Shown here piece by piece: positions 1 to 6,246 of a DNA stretch of 32,423 nucleotides. A model generated the notes under the pieces. It searched no databases. It saw only the letters and a program-made list of their open reading frames with translations, and had not been told where the DNA came from. The number at the start of each line of letters is the position of its first letter. The stretch's first letter is position 1. This stretch comes from a virus. The position numbers and the translations under genes are program-made. The DNA lies in IMG/VR virus record IMGVR_UViG_3300010297_000037, positions 1-32,423 of that record, one strand, 5' to 3'.

Positions 1-1
1 G

Positions 2-79
2 GACACATAAAATACTGGCACAGGGACACATAAAACACCTCCCCCCGACACATAAAAACACACAATGAGACTCATAAAA
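2..79. repeat. 22-nt phased direct repeat, GACACATAAAA
   Basis: GACACATAAAA occurs at 2-12, 25-35 and 47-57, with a one-base variant GACTCATAAAA at 69-79. Start-to-start spacing is 23, 22 and 22 nt, about two helical turns. The array touches the window edge and may continue to the left. Its function is unknown. Phasing of this kind is compatible with binding sites on one face of the helix, but that is inference. Confidence 0.7.
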
Positions 80-179
80 CTCATAAGAACTATGAGTTTC
101 ACACCTTTTTTGCTTGTTATTCTTAAGACTTATGAGACGCAGACACTTCACAGACTGCACACTGGACTTATGAGTCTCA
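66..179. repeat. Inverted repeats built on TTATGAG
   Basis: TGAGACTCATAA at 66-77 is the exact reverse complement of TTATGAGTCTCA at 168-179. Nested in it, AAACTCATA (77-85) and TATGAGTTT (91-99) form a 9-bp stem with a 5-nt loop. A run of six T follows after a few bases (105-110). A further related TATGAG copy lies at 131-136. The inner hairpin could be a weak terminator for a gene to the left, but its stem is AT-rich. Confidence 0.6.
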
Positions 180-405
180 CCGCCCCCGTGCTAGATTTAT
201 AGGGTGGGAGGAGAGGGAGAATAAGCAACATCCCAGAAACTCCCAAAATATAATAATTCACAGGGATTCAATGATACTTATAAAACACTCCCAGACACTC
301 CTATATGCCCCTACAACCCGCCTCTAATCATCTTTAGGTATGAAGACACCTTATAGTCTTTATTTTGATATGTTAACAATACTTTGATAAACTCGAAAAA
401 TGTTG

Positions 406-413
406 TATAAATA
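406..413 (+). promoter_or_regulatory. Perfect late-promoter-like TATAAATA, no adjacent gene
   Basis: This is an exact match to the T4 late -10 consensus TATAAATA. The nearest plausible start codon on this strand is almost 700 nt away (1096). An imperfect hairpin follows immediately (420-439; CTGAG/CTCAG with one A-A mismatch). It may be fortuitous in AT-rich DNA, or may drive a non-coding transcript across the repeat region. Confidence 0.35.
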
Positions 414-688
414 AAACAACTGAGAATACTTATACTCAGGCATTTATATAATCTTATTCCCAAAAGCACAACAGGCGGTTCACCCGATGAGATAAGACTT
501 TTATATGGAACCATAAGATTCCCTGTAATTCCCTGATTTCTTAAGTATCTTTATATTATCAAATGAACTATTATATCATATTAGACTAACGGAGTTTACT
601 ATAACTCGATATGTCGAACTTAGGATTTGCACTATACAAGCAAAAATGAAAGTTGTTTCGTTATTATGTGATTGAGGTATAAGAACTC

Positions 689-708
689 TCATATCATCTT
701 TGATATGA
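689..708. repeat. Hairpin TCATATCA-TCTT-TGATATGA
   Basis: A perfect 8-bp inverted repeat with a 4-nt loop, just upstream of the first well-conserved ATTCGT repeat unit. No T-run follows, so it does not look like a terminator. Confidence 0.5.
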
Positions 709-1095
709 TATTAGGTCTTATGCAATTCATTCGTTATTAGATACTTTACGTCCACTTTATTCTTATATCCAATTCTAATGATAATGAATCTCAAAGTTCA
801 TTCGTGATTAGATAAGATTCGTATGCTTTTTTATAATAGAACAGCATCAAAGAATAAAGATATAGAATTCATTCGTTATTAGATGAGATTCGTATACTGT
901 TTTTTCATAGAAGCATATACACTCATTGACAAATAGAAGATATTCGTTTATAATTCAATTCGTTTAAACTCTTTATAAAGTTTTTGATATAAAGGGTAGT
1001 TTTGTTGCACCTAGAGTTTCGTGTAAAAAGAGACTTGACAGAAAATACAAATTCGTCTATAATTACGTTAAGCAGTTAATTCTTCTCTTCGTCTT

Positions 1096-1257
1096 ATGTT
1101 CAATTCGTATCTTCTAGCACAAAAGAATAAGTATCGTATTACGTTGGAGATTGATGCGATGAGTGATTTTAATCCGCATCAAATAGATTGGAACAAACTC
1201 TTTGAACTTGAAGATAATGAATCAGTGAAGAGTTATGTTGAAGATCTAAACGAATGA
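1096..1257 (+). CDS. Small acidic protein, 53 aa, unknown function
   Basis: An ATG-started frame of 53 codons ending in TGA. The product starts MFNSYLLAQKNKYRITLEID and continues with FNPHQIDWNKLFELE and a C-terminal VKSYVEDLNE. It reads like a folded, acidic small protein rather than random translation, and it resembles my recollection of small conserved proteins in T4-like cyanophages (not checked). There is no clear ribosome binding site before 1096. A GGAG at 1146-1149 sits 9 nt before an internal in-frame ATG at 1159, which would give 32 aa, so the start is uncertain. It lies within the ATTCGT repeat region and one ATTCGT (1103) falls inside it. No function can be assigned. Confidence 0.5.
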   Translation: MFNSYLLAQKNKYRITLEIDAMSDFNPHQIDWNKLFELEDNESVKSYVEDLNE

Positions 1258-1336
1258 TAATAAAATAGAATTACACAGCACATCAATTACATATCTACCA
1301 AAACAGTAAGTATAAGTCTATATTTTCGTGAGATCT

Positions 1337-1397
1337 TATAGTTTATTCGTGGTGTTTTGTGTGTTTGTGCCTCTTTATGTGGGGCAGTTAATATAAA
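1337..1397. repeat. 60-nt direct repeat, copy 1
   Basis: It begins TATAGTTTATTCGTGGTG and ends CAGTTAATATAAA. It matches copy 2 (1411-1470) except for two substitutions (GTGCC versus ATGTC) and one G lost from a G-run. Start-to-start distance is 74 nt, close to the 71-nt period of the wider ATTCGT array. Confidence 0.85.
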
Positions 1398-1410
1398 GAA
1401 TACTGCAAAA

Positions 1411-1470
1411 TATAGTTTATTCGTGGTGTTTTGTGTGTTTATGTCTCTTTATGTGGGCAGTTAATATAAA
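1411..1470. repeat. 60-nt direct repeat, copy 2
   Basis: The near-identical partner of 1337-1397, one base shorter because of a deletion in the GGGG run. A partial third copy of the core (GTTATTCGTGG) follows, with its ATTCGT box at 1490, 71 nt after the box in this copy. Confidence 0.85.
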
Positions 1471-1657
1471 ACAAGACGAATAAACAGTTATTCGTGGTCA
1501 GTTAGTTATTCGTTATTGGACAGTATTGTGTTTTATTGTTGATTGTTTATATTTTTGCGTACCCGCCGTATATAAAAGTTCAAACTACCCTAACCTACAC
1601 TGTATGTCTTTTTCGATGTCTATATCACTCTACTTTTAAAAATTTTCGGAGTAAAAA

Positions 1658-1741
1658 ATGGGAGTCAAATGGATTCATAAAGGGGGATATTCACGACCCG
1701 ATAAAAGAACTATTAAGAAAGGTGGTGGAAAGAAAAAATGA
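1658..1741 (+). CDS. Very small basic protein, 27 aa
   Basis: A 27-codon frame whose product starts MGVKWIHKGGYSRPDKRTIK and ends in a Gly/Lys-rich tail. The support is a CGGAG ribosome binding site at 1647-1651, correctly spaced before the ATG, and an ATGA overlap of its stop with the start of the 47-aa frame that follows (1738), typical of translational coupling. It may be a real basic micro-protein or a leader peptide that delivers ribosomes to the next frame. No homologue is recognised. The sequence alone cannot show that it is made. Confidence 0.4.
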   Translation: MGVKWIHKGGYSRPDKRTIKKGGGKKK

Positions 1742-1881
1742 GACGCACACAACCTTACTGGAATTTCTGGAGAGTTATTCTCGCAGGATGGACAATACGA
1801 TATCCTGGGAAGATGTTTAGAATTCTCGGAGTCCCCCTCGGAATAATCATAGTGCTAATATATAATGCTTTAACGAAATAA
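1738..1881 (+). CDS. Small membrane-type protein, 47 aa
   Basis: An ATG-started frame that overlaps the preceding 27-aa frame by ATGA; the frame is closed by TAA at 1714 upstream, so 1738 is the only ATG start. The N-terminal half is basic and aromatic (MRRTQPYWNFWRVILAGW), followed by a short charged stretch (RYPGKMFR) and then one hydrophobic segment, about residues 29-43 (ILGVPLGIIIVLIYN). This pattern suggests a single-pass inner membrane protein of the host cell or a membrane-active peptide. Small membrane proteins are common in phages and may act in lysis or host modification, but nothing here fixes the role. Confidence 0.5.
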   Translation: MRRTQPYWNFWRVILAGWTIRYPGKMFRILGVPLGIIIVLIYNALTK

Positions 1882-2015
1882 AAGTCATTTAAAAAATTTC
1901 CCAAAATTTTTTGAGAATTACAAGTGCGCACATCCCAATTTATCAGAGGAAAAATTTTCTGAAAAATATGGGAAATGATACACATTTGTTTCAAAAGTAT
2001 CATAAGTTGACAAAC

Positions 2016-2023
2016 AATAAATA
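2016..2023 (+). promoter_or_regulatory. Late promoter box AATAAATA
   Basis: Matches seven of eight bases of the T4 late -10 box and lies 37 nt before the glycosyltransferase start, in a gap that follows the 47-aa gene. The position fits a late promoter for the 2061-3885 gene group. Confidence 0.55.
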
Positions 2024-2060
2024 AACTGTTAAAATTAAAAGTGATGGTTGATTAAATTTT

Positions 2061-2828
2061 ATGGCAAAGGGTTTCACAGTAAAAGCAGCAGCACCCATTC
2101 CTAAAACTGAAGAATGGGATATTACTGCAATTAAAGAAAGAATGAAAGGAAAGTCAATTGTTTTTTGTCTTCCTGGACGAGGTTGTTCTTTTATTTTCCT
2201 CAAAGCATTTGTACAACTTTGCTTTGATTTAGTACAAAATGGAATGAGTATTCAGATTTCTCAAGATTACTCATCAATGGTAAACTTTGCACGGTGTAAA
2301 GTTCTTGGTGCAAATGTTCTTCGTGGACCTAAACAAATTCCTTGGGATGGTAAATTACAATATGATTATCAACTTTGGATTGATAGTGATATTGTTTTTG
2401 ATTCCAATAAGTTCTGGCAACTCTGTGATATGGCATTGCCTGCAGAAGGAGAAGAGCGTGAAATTGTCGGAGGTTGGTACGCAACAGAAGATGGACACAC
2501 AACCTCTGTTGCACACTGGTTAGAAGAAGATGACTTCCGCAAGAATGGTGGCGTCATGAATCATGAAACTGTGGAGAGTATCTCAAAACGTAAAAAACCA
2601 TTCACAGTAGATTACACTGGTTTTGGTTGGGTACTGATTAAAAAAGGAGTTTTTGAGAATCTCGAATATCCTTGGTTTGCACCAAAGATGCAAGTATTCG
2701 AATCAGGTGCAGTTCAGGATATGTGTGGAGAAGATGTATCATTTTGTCTCGATGCAATTGAAAAAGGTTATAAAATCTGGTGCGATCCTCGTATTCGGGT
2801 AGGTCATGAAAAGACTCGTATTATTTAA
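2061..2828 (+). CDS. GT-A-like glycosyltransferase
   Basis: Predicted 255-aa soluble enzyme that would move a sugar from a nucleotide-sugar donor to an acceptor. The GT-A features seen are a hydrophobic strand ending in a DxD metal-binding motif (WIDSDIVF, residues 106-113, DSD at 108-110), an acidic GED at 223-225 in the place of the catalytic or acceptor-side acidic motif, and a C-terminal RVGHEK (His 249) that often completes metal binding in such enzymes. There is no signal peptide or membrane segment. T4-like marine phages commonly carry glycosyltransferases of this kind. The acceptor (DNA base, virion protein or host glycan) is unknown. It stands first in a late gene group next to baseplate genes, which makes a virion-related target plausible but unproven. 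The start at 2061 is the first ATG after the promoter box; no strong ribosome binding site is visible. Confidence 0.75.
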   Translation: MAKGFTVKAAAPIPKTEEWDITAIKERMKGKSIVFCLPGRGCSFIFLKAFVQLCFDLVQNGMSIQISQDYSSMVNFARCKVLGANVLRGPKQIPWDGKLQYDYQLWIDSDIVFDSNKFWQLCDMALPAEGEEREIVGGWYATEDGHTTSVAHWLEEDDFRKNGGVMNHETVESISKRKKPFTVDYTGFGWVLIKKGVFENLEYPWFAPKMQVFESGAVQDMCGEDVSFCLDAIEKGYKIWCDPRIRVGHEKTRII

Positions 2829-2845
2829 ATTAAAGGAGAAAACTT

Positions 2846-2992
2846 ATGGCTTCTAAAGGTGGTATGAATAAAACGGTGTTTGAAAAAGGAGCACCGAAGA
2901 AAACTCGTCAAGGAAAAAGTGCGCGAACATTGCTTTCAGCAACGTCTCGTAATGGGTGTAAAAAGAAATATCGCGGACAAGGGAAAAGTTAA
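2846..2992 (+). CDS. Small basic Lys/Arg-rich protein, 48 aa
   Basis: A short frame with a strong AAAGGAG ribosome binding site at 2832-2838, 7 nt before the ATG. The product starts MASKGGMNKTVFEKGAPKK and ends KKKYRGQGKS. It is rich in Lys, Arg, Gly and Ser, with few hydrophobic residues, so it is probably unstructured and may bind nucleic acid or an acidic protein surface. It resembles short basic proteins I recall near this position in T4-like cyanophages (not checked). Its TAA stop overlaps the next ATG (TAATG), so it is likely translationally coupled to the 198-aa gene. Confidence 0.7.
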   Translation: MASKGGMNKTVFEKGAPKKTRQGKSARTLLSATSRNGCKKKYRGQGKS

Positions 2993-3588
2993 TGTATTTC
3001 TCGGAGTCTTCTGCAGAGTGGAATTTTATTCACAATGAAGACCTCTGGGTTTATAATAAATTATTTTTAAGTCGGGTTTTGGAGTATAACTGTGGTCCTG
3101 CGGGTGTCTCAGTTCCAAGGCCCGATTTTTATATTGTAAGACCATCTATGAATATCTTGGGTATGGGTCGTTTTTCTCGCATTGAGTACTTAGAAAACAA
3201 TACAGAACACTTACATCCTTCTGAATTTTGGTGTGAAGTGTTTGTAGGAGAACATTTGAGTGTAGATTATTATAAAAAACAGAGTTCTTTGATTGTTAGA
3301 GGTATAAGAGAACCTGATTCACCTCTTTATAAATGGTCTAAGTGGGAAAAAATAGAAAAAAAAGTAAAATTTCCAAGTATCCTAGAGAAATTAGTGGGCA
3401 ATTATGATTGGATTAATTGTGAATTTATTGGGAATAATCTTATAGAAGTACATTTTCGCAGAAATTCTGATTTTCGTCATGGAAATACCGTTGCTATTCC
3501 AGTTTGGGAAGAAAATATTATTATAGATAGTAAATATAGATACATAAAAGAGGAAGACTACTATAGAAAAGGATTTTTAATTGGTTAA
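2992..3588 (+). CDS. Conserved phage protein, 198 aa; weak ATP-grasp resemblance
   Basis: Starts at an ATG that shares one base with the stop of the 48-aa gene. I do not recognise a named T4 counterpart. Features visible are EDLWVYNKL (16-24), YIVRPSMNILGMGR (47-60), EFWCEVFVGEHLSVDY (78-93), and INCEFIGNNLIEVHFRRN (141-158). The order (a possible Lys/Arg plus glycine-loop strand, an acidic 'E-V-F-x-G-x-H-x-S-V-D' strand, then 'E-F-I-G-x-x-L-I-E-V-H-F-R-R-N') recalls an ATP-grasp ligase core with its metal-binding Glu and Asn. The protein is shorter than most ATP-grasp enzymes, so this is a hypothesis. If correct, it would join a carboxylate to an amine or thiol using ATP. The alternative is a structural or scaffolding protein of unknown role. 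Confidence 0.65.
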   Translation: MYFSESSAEWNFIHNEDLWVYNKLFLSRVLEYNCGPAGVSVPRPDFYIVRPSMNILGMGRFSRIEYLENNTEHLHPSEFWCEVFVGEHLSVDYYKKQSSLIVRGIREPDSPLYKWSKWEKIEKKVKFPSILEKLVGNYDWINCEFIGNNLIEVHFRRNSDFRHGNTVAIPVWEENIIIDSKYRYIKEEDYYRKGFLIG

Positions 3589-3606
3589 GGGATAGCAACC
3601 CCTTAA
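3585..3606 (+). terminator. Possible stem-loop after the 198-aa gene
   Basis: TTAAGGG (3585-3591) and CCCTTAA (3600-3606) form a perfect 7-bp stem with an 8-nt loop, and the stem overlaps the stop codon. No clear T-run follows, so it may be an mRNA-stability or translation element rather than a true terminator. Confidence 0.3.
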
Positions 3607-3639
3607 AAAGTTCTGATTTTATACATCAGGAGTTAAAAA

Positions 3640-3885
3640 ATGGGACAACCTTCCGATAGAAATATTGAATTTATGAGACAAATGTGGGGAACTGAGGCAT
3701 TAATTACTGATTATGGTTCTTTAGGTGAAAAAAAAATGCTCCGGGAAATTAATAATGATCTTTTAGTACCTAAAAAACATGATTTTGCTATTCAAAATGA
3801 GATTCATGAGAAAATTCGCAATGATGAAGATTACGATGATTGGGAGTATGGTACAGAACCTCTTTACGAATCAAAAAATCTTTAA
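3640..3885 (+). CDS. Small acidic protein, 81 aa, unknown function
   Basis: Has a good AGGAG ribosome binding site (3628-3632) ahead of the ATG. The protein starts MGQPSDRNIEFMRQMWG and has an acidic C-terminal part (NDEDYDDWEYGTE, about residues 61-73). There is no signal peptide, membrane segment or recognised domain. Its TAA stop touches the late promoter box of gp25, so it ends the upstream transcription unit. It is most likely an accessory late protein conserved in related phages, but I cannot name a function. Confidence 0.6.
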   Translation: MGQPSDRNIEFMRQMWGTEALITDYGSLGEKKMLREINNDLLVPKKHDFAIQNEIHEKIRNDEDYDDWEYGTEPLYESKNL

Positions 3886-3891
3886 TAAATA
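3884..3891 (+). promoter_or_regulatory. Late promoter box AATAAATA before gp25
   Basis: Lies 20 nt before the gp25 start and overlaps the stop codon (TAA, 3883-3885) of the previous gene. It is the likely start of the baseplate transcription unit. Confidence 0.65.
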
Positions 3892-3911
3892 AGATAGAAT
3901 TATAATACTTC

Positions 3912-4313
3912 ATGCCTCTCGAAAGAGTAAGTCAAGGATTTAAAGATATTAGTATGACTTTTCAGAGCAATCCTCTGACAAATGATTTAATCGCACTCAA
4001 AAACGAAAGTGCGATTGCTCGTTCTATTCGAAATATTGTATTTACTCTTCCTGGTGAAAAATTTTTCAATCCAAATTTTGGAACAAAGATATCGAGAATT
4101 CTTTTTGAAAATAATGATGAAATCTCATCTTCTATTATTAGAAATGAAATAGCATCATCAATTATAAATTTTGAATCAAGAGTGAATCTAAAAGATGTTA
4201 TTATATCAACAGATTTTGATAGAAATGCATTTAATGTTATTATTGTATATGAGATTATAGGGGCAGATGTACCTGCTCAACAATTAGAATTTGTTTTGCA
4301 ACCAACTAGGTAA
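3912..4313 (+). CDS. 25: Baseplate wedge protein gp25
   Basis: At 133 aa it is almost the same length as T4 gp25 (132 aa). It is a member of the GPW/gp25 family, which sits in the inner baseplate and starts polymerisation of the tail sheath. Family features are visible: an N-terminal DISMTFQSNPLTNDL, the core SAIARSIRNIVFTLPGEKFFNPNFGTKI (given in part: IRNIVFTLPGEKFF, about residues 40-53, then NPNFGTKIS), and an alternating strand pattern at the C-terminus. It is followed after 2 nt by gp6, as in T4-like cyanophages, where gp25 and gp6 are adjacent and interact in the wedge. The family is sometimes called lysozyme-like, but no catalytic function is implied. Confidence 0.93.
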   Translation: MPLERVSQGFKDISMTFQSNPLTNDLIALKNESAIARSIRNIVFTLPGEKFFNPNFGTKISRILFENNDEISSSIIRNEIASSIINFESRVNLKDVIISTDFDRNAFNVIIVYEIIGADVPAQQLEFVLQPTR

Positions 4314-4315
4314 AA

Positions 4316-6241
4316 ATGCCACTAGTCAATTTTTCTAATCTAGATTTCAATCAGATTAAAACAACTCTTAAAGATTACTTAAGGACAAATCCAAATTTCA
4401 CTGATTATGATTTTGAGGGATCTAACCTATCAACAATTCTTGATGTTCTAGCATATAACACATATATCACATCATATAATGCCAACATGGTGGCAAATGA
4501 GGTTTTTATTGATAGTGCTACTCTCAGAGAAAATGTAGTAGCACTTGCAAGAAATATTGGATACATTCCACGTTCAAGAAAAGCATCAAGAGCAACAATA
4601 AGTTTCTTTGTAGATACTTCTAATATAACCCCCACACCATCCTCTCTAACCCTTCGTAAAGGACCTGTAGCAAGCACCTCAGGTAGTTTTGGTAATCAGT
4701 CCTTTGTGTTCTGTATTTTAGAGGATATAACAGTTCCAGTCTTCAACGGCATAGCAACATTCGAAGAACTTAATGTTTATCAAGGAACTCTTTTAACAAA
4801 TAATTTTACTTTTAGTTCAAATAATTTAAATCAAAGGTTTATTTTGCCGAATAGTGGTATCGATACGGAGTTGATTTCAGTATCTGTAAGAAATAATGAA
4901 CAATCTACAAATTCGGTAAAATATAGTCTTCAAGATAGTCTTTTCGAAGTTAAAAAAGACTCTAAAGTTTTCTTTTTACAAGAAATTGAAGATGAAAGAT
5001 ATGAACTTATTTTTGGAGATGGAATCTTTGGCAAGAAACTTGAAGAAGGGAACTTTATTGAAGTTGGATATATTACATCTAATGGTGATAGTGCAAATGG
5101 TATAAGTCAATTTACATTTTCTGGTAGAATTACATACAATAGAAACTCAATAGAATATACAATTACTTCTGGTATTTCCCTACTAACCACAGGATTAATT
5201 GCATCTGGAGGAGAAAATATTGAATCTGTAGAATCAATCAAAAAATATGCACCAAGAATCTATGCATCTCAAAATAGAGCACTTACTTCAAACGACTATG
5301 AAACATTGATTCCTACAAAAATTTATCCAGAAACTGAATCTATTTCTGTATTTGGTGGTGAAGAACTAGTACCACCACAATATGGAAAAGTTTTTATTAG
5401 TATCAAACCAAGATCAGGAGATTTTTTACCAAATTTAATTAAAGAAAATATTAAACTTAAACTTAAAAAATATGCTGTTGCTGGAATTGTTCCTGAGATT
5501 TTAGATCTAAAATATCTTTTTATTGAAATAAATTCAAAAGTATACTATAACACAAATCTAGCACCAAATTCCGATTTCGTATCTAGTATTATACAGAGTA
5601 ATACAACAAAATATGCAGAATCAACGGAGTTAAATAGATATGGTGCGAGATTTAAGTACAGCAAATTTCTAAAGACAATTGATGAAAGTCATGAATCTGT
5701 TACATCTAATATCACAACGATTCAGATGAGAAGAGATTTGCGAGTTGTGTTGAATACATTTGTAGAGTATCAAATTGGTTTTGGAAATGAGTTTCATATT
5801 AAAAATATAGAAGGATATAATATTAAAACTTCATCCTTTAGAGTTTCTGATATTTCACAAGATGTTTATCTATCAGATGTTCCCAATACAAATAGAGAAA
5901 CTGGATCACTATTTTTATTCTCTGTCCCATCAATAAACTCTACAACACCCACAGTTGTTAGGAGAAATGTTGGTAATATAAATTATAAAAAAGGAATTAT
6001 TACATTGAATCCAATTAATATAATTTCTTCGGGGAAAATAAAAGATGGGCAATCAATTATTGAAATTTCTACTACACCAAGATCAAATGATGTAATTGGA
6101 TTGCAAGATTTATATTTACAACTAGATATTAGTAATAGTTTATTTGAAATGATAGTAGATGAAATATCATCTGGTCTTGATCCTTCAGCATCAAACTATA
6201 TTGTAACCTCAAGCTACGCAAACGGGAACTTAGTAAGATAG
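4316..6241 (+). CDS. 6: Baseplate wedge protein gp6
   Basis: At 641 aa it is close to T4 gp6 (660 aa). gp6 forms the continuous ring of the baseplate core together with gp7, gp25 and gp53, and carries the Baseplate_J-type fold. The N-terminal part (LKDYLRTNPNFTDYDFEGSN, then LSTILDVLAYNTYITSYNANM, given here in pieces) is characteristic of marine T4-like gp6. The segment FGDGIFGKKLEEGNFIEVGY (about residues 234-253) is the typical 'FGDGxxGxxP/L' signature of J-like baseplate proteins. The gene starts 2 nt after the gp25 stop and ends 5 nt before the giant gene, consistent with one polycistronic message. Confidence 0.93.
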   Translation: MPLVNFSNLDFNQIKTTLKDYLRTNPNFTDYDFEGSNLSTILDVLAYNTYITSYNANMVANEVFIDSATLRENVVALARNIGYIPRSRKASRATISFFVDTSNITPTPSSLTLRKGPVASTSGSFGNQSFVFCILEDITVPVFNGIATFEELNVYQGTLLTNNFTFSSNNLNQRFILPNSGIDTELISVSVRNNEQSTNSVKYSLQDSLFEVKKDSKVFFLQEIEDERYELIFGDGIFGKKLEEGNFIEVGYITSNGDSANGISQFTFSGRITYNRNSIEYTITSGISLLTTGLIASGGENIESVESIKKYAPRIYASQNRALTSNDYETLIPTKIYPETESISVFGGEELVPPQYGKVFISIKPRSGDFLPNLIKENIKLKLKKYAVAGIVPEILDLKYLFIEINSKVYYNTNLAPNSDFVSSIIQSNTTKYAESTELNRYGARFKYSKFLKTIDESHESVTSNITTIQMRRDLRVVLNTFVEYQIGFGNEFHIKNIEGYNIKTSSFRVSDISQDVYLSDVPNTNRETGSLFLFSVPSINSTTPTVVRRNVGNINYKKGIITLNPINIISSGKIKDGQSIIEISTTPRSNDVIGLQDLYLQLDISNSLFEMIVDEISSGLDPSASNYIVTSSYANGNLVR

Positions 6242-6246
6242 AAAAA

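Larger units (their letters stand above)
1..1095. other. Repeat-rich intergenic region without a supported gene
   Basis: I see no convincing protein or tRNA gene here. The left third is richer in C and G than the rest of the window and carries phased and inverted repeats. The right part (about 655 onward) is AT-rich and carries a degenerate ~71-nt repeat. One perfect TATAAATA box lies at 406-413, and a clean hairpin at 689-708 (8-bp stem, 4-nt loop). Short reading frames exist on both strands, but they lack ribosome binding sites and recognisable sequence. Cluster-sized gaps like this are unusual in otherwise tightly packed T4-like genomes. Confidence 0.6.
655..1515. repeat. Degenerate ~71-nt repeat array carrying ATTCGT boxes
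   Basis: The best units begin TTCATTCGTTATTAGAT at 726, TTCATTCGTGATTAGAT at 797 and TTCATTCGTTATTAGAT at 868, exactly 71 nt apart, with degenerate units near 655 and 939. Two units carry a second box, AGATTCGTAT, 17 nt after the first. Exact ATTCGT occurs at 729, 800, 817, 871, 888, 942, 958, 1051, 1103, 1345, 1419, 1490 and 1508. A perfect hairpin, ACGAATAA-ACAG-TTATTCGT, lies at 1476-1495. The array is interrupted by the small reading frame at 1096-1257. It lacks the near-identical repeats and unique spacers of CRISPR. Confidence 0.75.
1258..1657. other. Intergenic stretch with a duplicated 60-nt element
   Basis: About 400 nt without a supported gene. It holds the two near-identical 60-nt copies, the ACGAATAA/TTATTCGT hairpin at 1476-1495 and two further ATTCGT boxes. 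A frame opening at a TTG near 1536 runs through here, but it conflicts with the better-supported small genes at 1658 and 1738. Confidence 0.55.

Noticed and set aside
77-110. Rho-independent terminator
   Set aside because: The stem is AT-rich and the T-run is six bases away from it, so it was kept only as an inverted repeat with a possible weak terminator role.
311-514. 67-codon frame on the - strand
   Set aside because: No ribosome binding site or recognisable product, opposite to every supported gene; probably chance.
655-1100. tRNA cluster, suggested by the 71-74-nt unit length
   Set aside because: I could find no acceptor stem pairing or T-loop GTTCRA context in the units; ATTCGT is not in a tRNA-like setting.
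655-1515. CRISPR array
   Set aside because: The repeats are degenerate and mostly share a short box; there are no uniform spacers between conserved repeats and no cas genes.
1536-1820. 94-codon + strand frame opening at a TTG
   Set aside because: It lacks a ribosome binding site, runs through repeat-linked DNA and conflicts with the 27- and 47-aa frames, which have a CGGAG site, ATG starts and more protein-like sequence.
2992-3588. Assignment of the 198-aa protein as baseplate gp53
   Set aside because: It lacks the LysM-like 'Y-x-D-P-x-x-x-W' type features that I associate with gp53 of marine T4-like phages.
3912-4313. Lysozyme activity for gp25
   Set aside because: The old family name suggests it, but the protein is a structural baseplate component and no catalytic motif supports an enzyme.
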